Source: Nostoc linckia z4
GTDB lineage: Bacteria > Cyanobacteriota > Cyanobacteriia > Cyanobacteriales > Nostocaceae
DNA length: 64,000 nt
Direction: 5' to 3'
NCBI RefSeq assembly: GCF_002608075.1
Contig: NZ_LAHA01000007.1
Coordinates: 122,131-186,130, forward strand
Below, piece by piece: positions 7,448 through 16,005 of this stretch. Within the stretch, counting starts at the first letter, position 1; each line of letters begins with the position of its first letter. A program made the translations under genes and the position numbers. The notes beneath the pieces were generated by a model. It made no database searches. It was not told the origin of the DNA and saw nothing but the letters and a program-made list of their open reading frames with translations.

Positions 7448-8803
7448 ATGACCGTAAATTCATCAACTCATAACACTTGCAAAAATCCAAAATCTCAAAT
7501 CCAAAATCCAAAATTCTATTGTGCGGTTGTTAGCAGCAGTAGTAGTTCGCCAAGTGAACTTAGCTCTTTAAAGGGGAAAGGGCAAAGGAGAAAAATTTTA
7601 AATCCCTTACCCTTTACCCCTTTCCCTTTCCCCAGCCCTCACCAAACATTTTGGGGTTGGCAGATTAGTGGTTTAGCCGCACTCATCGTTGCTTTAGGTG
7701 GAACAAGTGCTGTAGCTCAAATCACAATTCAAAGCACTGGGACATTATCAGGTACAATTCAACTCCCTACTAATAATCCGAATTTCAATCAAAGCATTAC
7801 TCGTATTGACACAGACGACACAGGGACTTACTCGCGGAACTTGGGTACTAAAAACAATCCTAATTACGTCCCCATATACAAGTCAGACTATGTGAAAGTA
7901 CAAACACGTAATGATGGTACTTTGCATTATTTTGTTGACTTTAAAGGAATTCCCATCATCTCCTTTAATGGCGTTCTGAATTCACCTGTTCTCTCTGACG
8001 GCGAGTTGACAGGTTTTAAATATCAGGGACAAGTAGCCGGAACTAAGTTTCAAGGGGTTGTTCAGGATGAATTTAATCTCACAAAAGCTTTATACACAGG
8101 TATTGTTACCGACCCAAAAACCGGAAACCAGTATCAGGGAACTTTTGAAGTCAGTGGATACGGGCCCAGGTATAGCGATCCTAATGGTGGCGCAACTCCT
8201 ACAGTCTTCGATTTCAAGTCAGATCTCCCTGGTTCCCCAAAGGTGACATCCTTGGAAATGACTAACTCTTTTATCGGGAAATTGACAATTAAAGTACCTG
8301 CAAATGCAACTCTTATAACTCCTACACCCACAAGCGGTGGCGGTAGCAGCACACCCACTCCTACACCTGTAGTTAGCGGTGGTAGCAGTACACCCACTCC
8401 CGCACCTGTAGTTAGCGGTGGTAGCACACCCACTCTTCCAACGATAGTTAATAGTGGCGATGCAATAACTGTGACACCGATAGTTAACAGTGGCGATGCA
8501 ATCACAACTACGCCAATAGTTAATAGTGGCGATGCAATCACTGTGACACCGATAGTTAATAATGGTAGTGCGATCGCTTCGCCGACGGCTACAACTTACA
8601 CATCTGAATCCAATTCTCCATCACTGTCTACAGCACCTAACATAGAATTCAGTAGCGGTAATTTTCCAACAGTTAATCAAGTAGTGATAAATCCTGCAAA
8701 CCTAACTCAAACTGCTTGTTCAAAAGATTCTGCTGATAGCTGTACAAAAGTGACTTTACCCAAACAAGCGATCGGCCCGCGCAGTCGAGTGCTGGTACGT
8801 TAG
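7448..8803 (+). CDS. Secreted repeat protein of unknown function with repeat-derived N-terminal extension
   Basis: I do not recognise the family. A strong AAGGAG site (7433-7438) supports the ATG. Residues 1-67 are low complexity and encoded by dispersed repeats. Residues 68-90 (FWGWQISGLAALIVALGG) then look like a signal peptide with an AVA-Q cleavage site. The export signal is therefore displaced far from the start, and no Met occurs between the two. A globular region (about 91-290) rich in beta-type sequence follows. Then come Thr/Pro repeats (PTPTPVVSGGSS) and four copies of an 11-residue unit, TPIVNSGDAIT, and a C-terminus with a Cys pair (CSKDSADSC). It is probably anchored or periplasmic/extracellular. 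It is 139 bp downstream of the porin gene on the same strand, but repeat-rich DNA separates them. Confidence 0.75.
   Translation: MTVNSSTHNTCKNPKSQIQNPKFYCAVVSSSSSSPSELSSLKGKGQRRKILNPLPFTPFPFPSPHQTFWGWQISGLAALIVALGGTSAVAQITIQSTGTLSGTIQLPTNNPNFNQSITRIDTDDTGTYSRNLGTKNNPNYVPIYKSDYVKVQTRNDGTLHYFVDFKGIPIISFNGVLNSPVLSDGELTGFKYQGQVAGTKFQGVVQDEFNLTKALYTGIVTDPKTGNQYQGTFEVSGYGPRYSDPNGGATPTVFDFKSDLPGSPKVTSLEMTNSFIGKLTIKVPANATLITPTPTSGGGSSTPTPTPVVSGGSSTPTPAPVVSGGSTPTLPTIVNSGDAITVTPIVNSGDAITTTPIVNSGDAITVTPIVNNGSAIASPTATTYTSESNSPSLSTAPNIEFSSGNFPTVNQVVINPANLTQTACSKDSADSCTKVTLPKQAIGPRSRVLVR
7571..7641 (+). repeat. Dispersed GGGGAAA/CCCTTT palindromic repeat within a coding sequence
   Basis: AAAGGGGAAAGGGCAAAGG is followed by ATCCCTTACCCTTTACCCC and CCCCAGCCCTCAC. 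Closely similar copies lie between genes at 9063-9131 and 28846-28900; the CCCCAGCCCTCAC tail is shared with the latter. Here the element is translated. Confidence 0.8.
8332..8578 (+). repeat. In-frame tandem repeats at the C-terminal half of the secreted protein
   Basis: Two to three copies of a 36-bp unit encode (S)TPTPxPVVSGGS. Four copies of a ~33-bp unit encode TPIVNSGDAIT. Copy-to-copy divergence is low, so the array may vary in length between strains. Confidence 0.8.
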
Positions 8804-9373
8804 ATATTTACACCAATTTGCACATCTTCAGATAACTTTCACTTTAGCTGGGGAGTATGAAAGGATTGGGAAGATTTCTTCACCATCTACCCATCTCCCC
8901 ATGAAAACTTTAGGGTACTTCTGGAACTCGAATACAGGAGAATGAAATCAATATAATAGCTAAAATGGGGTAATATTCCAATTCAAAAGTCTACCATCGG
9001 CTATTCTGTCGCGTTTTACAGACCAGTACTCTGCCAACCCAAAAATGCGCTTGTTTCGGGCTGGGGAAAGGAGAAGGGGTAAAGGGTAAGGGATTTAAAA
9101 CCTTTCCCCTTTCCCCTTTCCCCTTTCCCCCACTAAGTCACGAAAGCGAACTACTAGGCTTCCTTTTTGTGGTAGATTTTGCCCTAATGATTTTCTGGCT
9201 ATACTAGTGACTTCAACCGATTGACTAAAAGGAATTCAGGACTGAGGACTAGAGACTAGGTAATAATATTAAAAGTACTATTTTCCCATTCCCAATACCC
9301 AATTCCCTTTTTCAATCACATTAACACTACAAAGTAAATTTAGAACAATTAAACATCTTCTGAGTTAACACCT
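8804..9373. other. Intergenic region, 570 bp, mostly repeats
   Basis: No gene was found. A GGGGAAAGGAG...CCCCTTTCCCC inverted repeat spans 9063-9131 and could fold into a long hairpin. Short CCCATCT and CCCAATACCCAATTCCC runs occur at 8885-8900 and 9285-9310. I see no clear promoter. Confidence 0.6.
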
Positions 9374-10033
9374 ATGAAAGAAGAATTGATAGCCAGAGTG
9401 GTACAGGTCTTACGAATTAATATGAGTTGGATGACTTGGAATTTATTTCTGGCTTTTATACCTTTAGCTTTGAGTGTATGGCTATTTCGTATTAAGCGTG
9501 GCCGCACTTGGCTTTGGTGGCTAGGATTCTTAGTCTTCTATGCATTTTTACCTAATGCACCATATTTGTTGACAGATGTAATTCACTTGATAGATGATAT
9601 CCGCACGATCCAATCAGTGTGGATGATTACTTTAGTACTAATTCCTGTGTATTTGTTAGTAATTTTAGGTGGGTTTCAAGCTTATGTAATATCGTTAATT
9701 AATTGGGGATACTACTTGCATCGCATCGGCAAAAGTGAATGGATTTGGCGGCTGGAATTGATTACCCATGCTCTGTGTGCAGTTGGTATTTATTGGGGGC
9801 GTTTTTTACGTTTCAATAGTTGGGATTTTATCACTCAACCTGATGCACTATTAACCAAAGGTGTTGAGGAAATTCTTGGAAAACAACCACTGGTAATTAT
9901 TGCCATCACTTTTGTAATCCTTGTGGGACTGTACTGGATTATGAAACGAGTAACTTTAGGTTTTGTACTGCAACCAAAAAATGGATATGCTATTAAAACA
10001 CAAGCGGTAAATTCCAATACTCCCAACACTTAA
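9374..10033 (+). CDS. DUF1361 family integral membrane protein
   Basis: The 219-residue protein has about six hydrophobic helices and the family hallmarks: NLFLAFIPLALS near the N-terminus, FLPNAPYLLTDVIHL in the first third, and YWGRFLRFNSWD after the fourth helix. The function of DUF1361 is not known to me; the conserved charged/polar residues at membrane edges suggest transport or enzyme activity in the cytoplasmic membrane. It stands alone between repeat-rich gaps and is followed 10 bp after its stop by a probable terminator, so it is likely monocistronic. Confidence 0.88.
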   Translation: MKEELIARVVQVLRINMSWMTWNLFLAFIPLALSVWLFRIKRGRTWLWWLGFLVFYAFLPNAPYLLTDVIHLIDDIRTIQSVWMITLVLIPVYLLVILGGFQAYVISLINWGYYLHRIGKSEWIWRLELITHALCAVGIYWGRFLRFNSWDFITQPDALLTKGVEEILGKQPLVIIAITFVILVGLYWIMKRVTLGFVLQPKNGYAIKTQAVNSNTPNT

Positions 10034-10043
10034 TTATGTAACC

Positions 10044-10063
10044 ACACCTACCTGGTGTTTTTT
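10044..10063 (+). terminator. Candidate terminator after the DUF1361 gene
   Basis: ACACC (10044-10048) pairs with GGTGT (10054-10058) and runs into six T residues. The stem is short, but the position 10 bp past the stop codon is right. Confidence 0.5.
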
Positions 10064-10070
10064 AAACCAG

Positions 10071-10119
10071 TGTTAACTGTTGACTGTTGATTGTTGACTG
10101 TCAACGGTTAACAGTCAAT
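10071..10119. repeat. TGTTGAC-family palindromic tandem repeat
   Basis: Copies of TGTTGACTGTTGATTG are followed by the inverted form (GTCAACGGTTAACAGTCAA). Members of this family also occur near 12717, 20090, 28150, 29960 and 48862. Confidence 0.8.
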
Positions 10120-10157
10120 CCCTTCAGGGAATTGAAAATTCACACATTATTAATTTC

Positions 10158-12359
10158 TCAACAGTCTATTTTGACCACACAATTTCTACCTTGTGCTTTT
10201 GCCTGATAGAGTCCTTGGTCAGCAGCAGCAATTAAGGTTTCGGGAGATGATTGATTATGAGGAATGATTGTTGCCACACCAAGGCTGAGGGTAATGAATT
10301 CACTGACTTCAGAACTCGGATGAGGCAATTGTAATGCACTGATATTAGTTTGGATTTCTTGAGCAACTGCGATCGCCTCTTCGGCATCAGTATTTGGTAA
10401 AATTACGGCAAATTCTTCTCCGCCATACCGAGCAACTAAATCAGCAGCATGTTTCACTGTCCGAGAGATTGTTTTGGCAACGTTTCTGAGGGCATCATCT
10501 CCTGCCAGATGTCCGTGAGTATCGTTATAAAGTTTAAAGTAATCGACATCACACAAAATCAAAGATAGTGAGTCTTGCTCTCGTGCTAATCTTTGCCACT
10601 GTGCATTGAAGGTGTCATCAAAACAGCGGCGATTTGCCACTTGTGTCAAACCATCGGAAGAAGCAAGGCGCTGCAATTCTTGGTTTGCTTGCTGTAATTG
10701 GTGGTAAAGTTCTGATTGCTGAATGGCGATCGCGGCTTGACTTGCCAACTGATTAAACAAGTTAATCTCTGATTGCTGCCACAGTCTAGTACTGGAGCAT
10801 TGATGAGCAATTAACAATCCCCACAAACGCTTTTGCTGTAAAATAGGCACTACAAGATTTGCCCGAATTTCCAAGCTCCGCAATAGTTGAACATGACACG
10901 GTGATAGTCCAGCATTTTCAATATCTTCCGTGGCTCTAGTATTACCTTGTTGGTAGTAAATTGCACCTGTGGATTGAAAGCATGTATCCATCACATGAAA
11001 TCCCAGAATGGACATACACCCTTGTGCTAAGGACTCTACAGCAACTAAGCCACTCCAATCGTGATTAAACTGATAAATTACTACTCGGTCTACCTCAAAC
11101 AGTTGTCTGACTTCATCTGCTGTGGTTTGCAAAATTTCATCTAACTCCAGCGATTGCCGAATGCGCTGGGTAACAGCTGCGACAATTCGCTCGAACTCGG
11201 TTTGGTGTTGGACGCGCTGCTCGATTTGCTGATGAGATGTCGATGCTACACTCAAGGTTAAGGCATCAAAATGAGGAGTTGTAGTGGCAGGCACGGCATT
11301 AGGTTTGGCAATCAAATAACCTTGACCAAAGGTTGCACCTCGTTCTCGCAGCCAGTTCAGTTCTTCAATGCACTCAATTCCTTCGGCGACGGTTTGGATG
11401 TTTAACTTTTGAGTAATTTCTAGAAGTTTTTCAGTGATTGAGGCTTTATACAAGTCTTGATGTACATCTCGAATTAACTGCATGTCTAATTTGATAAAAT
11501 CTGGACGTAATTGATGCAGCAAGTTCAAGCTGGAATAACCAGAACCAAGGTCATCAAGGGCGACTAAAAACCCACTATCCCGGTAGTATTGAAGCACGGC
11601 TTTGAGGTGGGCTAAATCTTGAGGATTGTCTGACTCCACGACTTCAAAGACAACTCTTTGATGGTTAATACCTGCTCGATCTATTGCTTCTACTGTACTG
11701 CGTAGGCAATAAACAGGGTCGTAAAGTGCCGTTGGTGCAAAATTAATGAAAATGCACCCACTCACTTGATGATGGCTAAATTCCTCAATGGTGTTGAGGC
11801 GAGCAACTCGGTCGAGTTGTGGTAGCAGTCCGGCTTCGCTTGCTAACTCAAAGATTGATTCTGGTGGTACTAAATTGCCTTCTTCATCCATCCCTCGCAA
11901 CAGCGATTCATATCCATAAATCTGGGATGTATCTTGAATTGAGACAATCGGTTGAAAGTGAGTGGTGAATCGTTCCTTCGCTAACATTTCCACTAACCAC
12001 TCGGACTGACTGAACTTAATAAACCGTTGCAATGAGGCGATATCACTAAAATCTTGTAGTTGGGGTTGGATAGCACCTTGAATGAAAAGAACTTGGGTTT
12101 CTCTTAATTCTCTGGGTGCAAGGAGTTGAGACAAGTTACGGGCAATTTCTTGAGCTTGTCCGGCTTTACAGTTCAAACTTAGACCTGGACGCTGGTGCAT
12201 CAGTTCATACTTAATACTGAAGTTTTTCAAGTATGAGGTGACTTTTGTTAAAGTATGTGAAACGGGGAACCAAAGAAAGAACCTGCCTGCTTCCCCAGTC
12301 TCGCAGCGCACAATATTATGACAAGTACAAGTCTTGGAGAGAGGACATTTTTGGTTCAT
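10158..12359 (-). CDS. EAL - DXCF cyanobacteriochrome GAF - GGDEF light-sensing c-di-GMP enzyme
   Basis: Order: Cys-rich N-terminus; EAL phosphodiesterase domain (about 130-355); GAF domain (400-555); GGDEF diguanylate cyclase domain (560-730). EAL catalytic residues are present: Glu151 (ESLLR), Asn206, Glu239, Asp269-Asp270, Lys290, Glu326 and Gln346, so hydrolysis is plausible. The cyclase has GGEEF (646-650); the inhibitory RxxD is replaced by HAAD. The GAF has the cyanobacteriochrome Cys488-His489 in GLSPCHVQLL, followed by RANLVVPI. It also has a DXCF motif (Asp458-Thr-Cys460-Phe) 28 residues earlier, as in TePixJ-type dual-Cys photoreceptors that sense violet/blue and green. A linear tetrapyrrole is thus expected to switch c-di-GMP synthesis or degradation. 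The N-terminal 20 residues hold four Cys (CPLSKTCTC...RC), a possible metal site. The start is the ATG at 12359; I see no upstream alternative. Confidence 0.9.
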   Translation of the reverse strand: MNQKCPLSKTCTCHNIVRCETGEAGRFFLWFPVSHTLTKVTSYLKNFSIKYELMHQRPGLSLNCKAGQAQEIARNLSQLLAPRELRETQVLFIQGAIQPQLQDFSDIASLQRFIKFSQSEWLVEMLAKERFTTHFQPIVSIQDTSQIYGYESLLRGMDEEGNLVPPESIFELASEAGLLPQLDRVARLNTIEEFSHHQVSGCIFINFAPTALYDPVYCLRSTVEAIDRAGINHQRVVFEVVESDNPQDLAHLKAVLQYYRDSGFLVALDDLGSGYSSLNLLHQLRPDFIKLDMQLIRDVHQDLYKASITEKLLEITQKLNIQTVAEGIECIEELNWLRERGATFGQGYLIAKPNAVPATTTPHFDALTLSVASTSHQQIEQRVQHQTEFERIVAAVTQRIRQSLELDEILQTTADEVRQLFEVDRVVIYQFNHDWSGLVAVESLAQGCMSILGFHVMDTCFQSTGAIYYQQGNTRATEDIENAGLSPCHVQLLRSLEIRANLVVPILQQKRLWGLLIAHQCSSTRLWQQSEINLFNQLASQAAIAIQQSELYHQLQQANQELQRLASSDGLTQVANRRCFDDTFNAQWQRLAREQDSLSLILCDVDYFKLYNDTHGHLAGDDALRNVAKTISRTVKHAADLVARYGGEEFAVILPNTDAEEAIAVAQEIQTNISALQLPHPSSEVSEFITLSLGVATIIPHNQSSPETLIAAADQGLYQAKAQGRNCVVKIDC

Positions 12360-12836
12360 TGCTAACTACCTTGCTCAACCCGAATGATTTTAGTATTCCC
12401 CTCAAACTTCTGATAAAAAATGAACTACAGTTGAAGTAGATGAAGATTTGATGAGAATTAAAAAGTTAATTTGCGATTGGCGTAATCAACTTGGATTAAC
12501 ACGAATTATCCACCAAATAGTGATAGCAAGATGATTGATTTATGTTAATTAGATGAAAATTTTAAAATTTACTAACTTATTTTGTTAAAGATAATATCAG
12601 AGACTATCAAAATTATCTGATGAGAATATCTTGATGAAATAAAATTAAGGCAAATATCAAAGTTGGTATAGATATAGCAATTCTATTTGAGTTGTGAGAA
12701 ATTTCAGTAGTAGTGGTTGATTGTTGACTGTTAACACTCAACGGTGAACAATAGCAAGATTTCACAAATGATTTAGGACTGCTATATAAACAAGAAAACT
12801 GTCTCGATAGTTTTGAGTATTTTCATCGAGATGTTT
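12360..12836. other. Intergenic region, 477 bp
   Basis: AT-rich, with no convincing gene. It contains a TGTTGAC-type repeat (about 12717-12750) and a terminator at its right end for the PEP-synthase-like gene. It should also hold the promoter of the minus-strand EAL-GAF-GGDEF gene; no clear box seen. Confidence 0.5.
12796..12836 (-). terminator. Candidate terminator of the PEP-synthase-like gene
   Basis: TCTCGAT (12802-12808) pairs with ATCGAGA (12825-12831), extended by A/T pairing of AAAAC with GTTT. Read on the minus strand it ends in GTTTTCTTGTTT. It abuts the stop codon at 12837. Confidence 0.6.
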
Positions 12837-15209
12837 CTATTTTAATTTACGTCGTGCTGCTGCTAATATCAGGCGTTGTTCAGCACGCCCGATGGCCTGA
12901 TACGTGCGCTCGATGGCTTCGGGTTCCACAGAAATGGAAGTTATGCCCCATTCTACTAAGCGATCGATAATTTCTGGATAAAGGACTGGTGCTTGACCGC
13001 AGATTGAACAAGGTATGCCAGCAGTTTTAGCCATATCAATTAATTGAGCGATCGCACTCATAACTGCTGGATGACGTTCGTTAAATACTTTTGCTAACTG
13101 TCCTTGTTCTCGGTCTACTCCCAACAATAGTTGGGTCAAGTCATTTGTACCAATGGAAATTCCTGCTACGCCAGCTTTGACATATTCTGGTAATAAAAAC
13201 AGCACGCTTGGCACTTCTGCCATCATCCACAATTCAAATTCTGTTACCTGTGTTAAAAGAGCTTCCTCGACTTTGCGGCGACAAAAAACAAATTCTTCCA
13301 CAGTCCGAACAAAAGGTAGCAGCAAATGAATGTTGTTATAACCAGATTGCTGTACGCTGGCTAAAGCTTTGAGTTCCAACTCAAACACACTGGAATTTTG
13401 CAGATAGCTAAAGGTGCCGCGTTCCCCTAACATCGATTGTTCAGAAGATTGTAAACTATTACTCAATGATGGTAAATCTGGCGATCGCCAATCTAAAGAA
13501 CGATAAAAAACTGGTCTTGGTGCAAAGGCACGAGCAAACTCCATAATCTCCTCAGACCAACGCTCTAGCAATTGTGCTTGCCGTCCGCCTAAAATCCAAC
13601 TCTGAGGATGTTGTCCGTCTAATATATTTAATATCATCAATTCTGAGCGTAGCAATCCTACCCCGTCAGTGGGCAAGCTTTTTACTTGCTCAATCAAGCT
13701 AGACTGACTCAAGTTAACCAGCAGTTTGGTAGCAATCATAGGTAGAGCAAAGGGGGATGAGGGGGATGTAGCTTTAGTTTCCCGCAGGGTGGGAGATGAG
13801 GGGGTATTTACTCCTCGCTCCCCCTTATCTCCCCCATCTTCCCGATCTCTCTCATCTCTGACTTCTCCTTCGATCCGATAAATTTCTCCTCTGTCGCCAT
13901 CAAGCAAAAGTCTTTCCCCAGTTTGAATTAAGCTTGTGGCTGATGTTGCATTTACTACTGCTGCAATTCCTAATTCTCTGGCTAGAATTGCCGCATGACT
14001 AGTTAATCCACCTTGTTCTGTAATAATACCAACAACATGTTGTAATAATGGCAACCAGTCAGGTGTAATTTTTGGGACTACTAAAATTACACCTTTGGGG
14101 ATTTGTTCGGGTTTTTGCTGAGAGTTGATGGTGACTAAAGCATTGGCTACAGTACGTCCGCCTGCGGCTGCTAGTCCTCTGATGAAGTATACGTGGGGGA
14201 TGATGGATTGGGGACTAGTAACTTGTGTTAAATACAGCTTACTATATGTAGCTTGGCTGGCGATCGTCCATTTGAGAGTAAAAGTTTTACCTAGTTCTGC
14301 AACTAATTGAGTTGCTAACCCGATTATTTGTTGTAAATATTCTGGTTGTAAAGCGTACTGTTTTTGTTGGGCTTCTTGAAGTACGTAGGTTACCAGACAA
14401 TTTTCCTCTGGTGTGAAGGCTGAATCTGCTAAAGGTTGGGAAAAAATTTTATGGGAAGGATGATTAACATCGTAAGCCAGCATTTTATTGCCGAGCTGTT
14501 GCTCTAAAATAATCCCAGTTTCATTTTGGATGTAATAGACATCTGGCAACACTTCGCCTTGAGCAATGGCAATTCCTAATCCCCAAGTAGCTTCAATTTC
14601 CCACCCAGAGGAATTGGCTTTAAGCAAGCCACTGGCGATGGCATTTTCCACAGGTTGTACTAAAACTGCCAGATTAATTTGTTGTAGGTTAATTCCTGTG
14701 TGCCGCCAATACAATAAACTTCTGGCACGAAATATTTGACTCCAAATACCTTTTAATGCTGTAGCAATGGCGTCTTGTTGGCAATGGCAAAATACTGACT
14801 CAAGTAAGCCGGATACATTTTCCATAGGCTGAATACTATCGGCTATTGACAAACTCGGTCGAAAAATCAAACAACTTGTTTGCCATTCTCTTGCTGCTGT
14901 GAAAATTTTATTCACCCACTCTTGTGATACACTTGCACTCAAAATTTCCTCGCGCAAACGTCCAGCCACCTGCTGAAGTTGACGCCAATTACTGACATCT
15001 AGGTGTAACGAAGAATAAGGTAAATCAGCAATTAATGATTCTGAACTGTTGAGATTTTCTAGAAATTGCCGCAAAGCTTCTGCCGAAACCACAAAACCAG
15101 GTACCACCGGATAGCCACGTTGGATAATTCTGCTTAAGTGAAACGCTTTGTCACCTACTTTGGCGCGGTCTTGTAGTTTAATTTGGTCTAGCCAGTAGAG
15201 TTTTTCCAC
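12837..15209 (-). CDS. PEP synthase / pyruvate phosphate dikinase-like phosphotransfer protein, divergent
   Basis: The 790-residue protein follows the PEP-synthase plan. An N-terminal nucleotide-binding domain begins VGDKAFHLSRIIQRGYPVVPGF and includes EATWGLGIAIAQGEV. The phosphohistidine domain carries His405 in GGLTSHAAILAREL. The C-terminal PEP-binding barrel has GVGLLRSEL, ISIGTNDLTQLLL and the catalytic Cys in SICGQAP. PEP synthase makes phosphoenolpyruvate from pyruvate and ATP. However, the RSSATAED-type ATP motif expected near residue 115 is degraded to FRPSLSIAD, so activity may be altered or the protein may be a regulatory paralogue. Residues 450-490, between the phosphohistidine and PEP domains, are low complexity and encoded by GGGGGATGAG/CTCATCCCCC repeats. 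That inflates an otherwise shorter enzyme to a normal-looking length. It is monocistronic, with a terminator right after the stop. Confidence 0.83.
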   Translation of the reverse strand: MEKLYWLDQIKLQDRAKVGDKAFHLSRIIQRGYPVVPGFVVSAEALRQFLENLNSSESLIADLPYSSLHLDVSNWRQLQQVAGRLREEILSASVSQEWVNKIFTAAREWQTSCLIFRPSLSIADSIQPMENVSGLLESVFCHCQQDAIATALKGIWSQIFRARSLLYWRHTGINLQQINLAVLVQPVENAIASGLLKANSSGWEIEATWGLGIAIAQGEVLPDVYYIQNETGIILEQQLGNKMLAYDVNHPSHKIFSQPLADSAFTPEENCLVTYVLQEAQQKQYALQPEYLQQIIGLATQLVAELGKTFTLKWTIASQATYSKLYLTQVTSPQSIIPHVYFIRGLAAAGGRTVANALVTINSQQKPEQIPKGVILVVPKITPDWLPLLQHVVGIITEQGGLTSHAAILARELGIAAVVNATSATSLIQTGERLLLDGDRGEIYRIEGEVRDERDREDGGDKGERGVNTPSSPTLRETKATSPSSPFALPMIATKLLVNLSQSSLIEQVKSLPTDGVGLLRSELMILNILDGQHPQSWILGGRQAQLLERWSEEIMEFARAFAPRPVFYRSLDWRSPDLPSLSNSLQSSEQSMLGERGTFSYLQNSSVFELELKALASVQQSGYNNIHLLLPFVRTVEEFVFCRRKVEEALLTQVTEFELWMMAEVPSVLFLLPEYVKAGVAGISIGTNDLTQLLLGVDREQGQLAKVFNERHPAVMSAIAQLIDMAKTAGIPCSICGQAPVLYPEIIDRLVEWGITSISVEPEAIERTYQAIGRAEQRLILAAARRKLK
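13742..13862 (-). repeat. Low-complexity repeat insertion in the PEP-synthase-like gene
   Basis: GGGGGATGAGGGGGATGTA, its inverted form and CTCCCCC/CATCTTCCC units encode a Glu/Asp/Gly/Ser-rich linker (residues about 450-490). They match the intergenic repeat style. Confidence 0.8.
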
Positions 15210-15546
15210 TCAATTTGATTAGTTGTCAGTTATCTATTCGTAGCCACAGTACAGCCATTCCTGATTGAAAAATGCAAACCTACATTTATTGGTTAAAACA
15301 ATATTTTTTTAGAAAAAATCCTTCAAAAAGTCTAAAACTGTATAATTATTGAATCCTAACCCATCGTATTCAGAATTGTGCATACTTTTTAAAAGCAGCT
15401 GGTGGGTTGCACAGCACCCGCTACAAATGAAAGAAACACTTGCTTTTTTCCCCACTCGTTACTCCCTAGTCTCCACTCCCCATGTTTCTTAAAAGATATA
15501 TTACCAATTATCGTAGTAAATATAGTTATCCATACCAGAACCAACC
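15210..15546. other. Divergent intergenic region, 337 bp
   Basis: It separates the minus-strand PEP-synthase-like gene from the plus-strand MgtC gene and so should contain both promoters. I see no clear boxes, only AT-rich DNA and a short GGTGGGTTGCACAGCACCCGC segment near 15400. Confidence 0.4.
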
Positions 15547-16005
15547 TTGCCAAACACTTACTATCTTGCAACTAATGATTGGTTAAATATCAGTTTCCGA
15601 CTATGCATAGCATTGCTGATTGGAGGAATTATCGGTTGGGAACGGGAAATTAGGCGCAAACCAGCTGGTTTAAGAACTCACATGCTGGTAAGTTTAGGTT
15701 CAGCTTTATTCACCATCATACCTCTGCAAACAGGTCAGTTACAGACTAGTCCTGATGCACTCAGCCGTGTGATTCAAGGAATTGCAACTGGCGTGGGATT
15801 TCTCGGTGCTGGAGAAATTGTGGGGCAATCTTCCCAGCCATCACAGCAATTGGAAATCAAAGGACTCACTTCAGCAGCGGCTATTTGGGTTTCAGCTGGT
15901 TTGGGAATTGCTGCTGGCTGTGGTTTATGGCAGTTGGGATTAATCGGTGGTATCCTGACTTTTTTAATTCTCAAAGTTTTTAAAGTGTTGGAGAAACATA
16001 ATTAA
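15547..16005 (+). CDS. MgtC/SapB family membrane protein
   Basis: The 152-residue protein has four to five hydrophobic helices and the family signature: LLIGGIIGWEREIRRKPAGLRTHMLVSLG, then GIATGVGFLGAGEI and GLTSAAAIWVSAGLGIAAG. MgtC proteins act in magnesium homeostasis and acid tolerance in several bacteria and can modulate the F-type ATPase; the cyanobacterial role is not established. The only start compatible with full length is TTG at 15547, since no Met precedes the first helix, so the exact start is uncertain. The protein lacks the soluble C-terminal ACT-like domain of Salmonella MgtC and matches the shorter SapB-like form. Confidence 0.88.
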   Translation: MPNTYYLATNDWLNISFRLCIALLIGGIIGWEREIRRKPAGLRTHMLVSLGSALFTIIPLQTGQLQTSPDALSRVIQGIATGVGFLGAGEIVGQSSQPSQQLEIKGLTSAAAIWVSAGLGIAAGCGLWQLGLIGGILTFLILKVFKVLEKHN

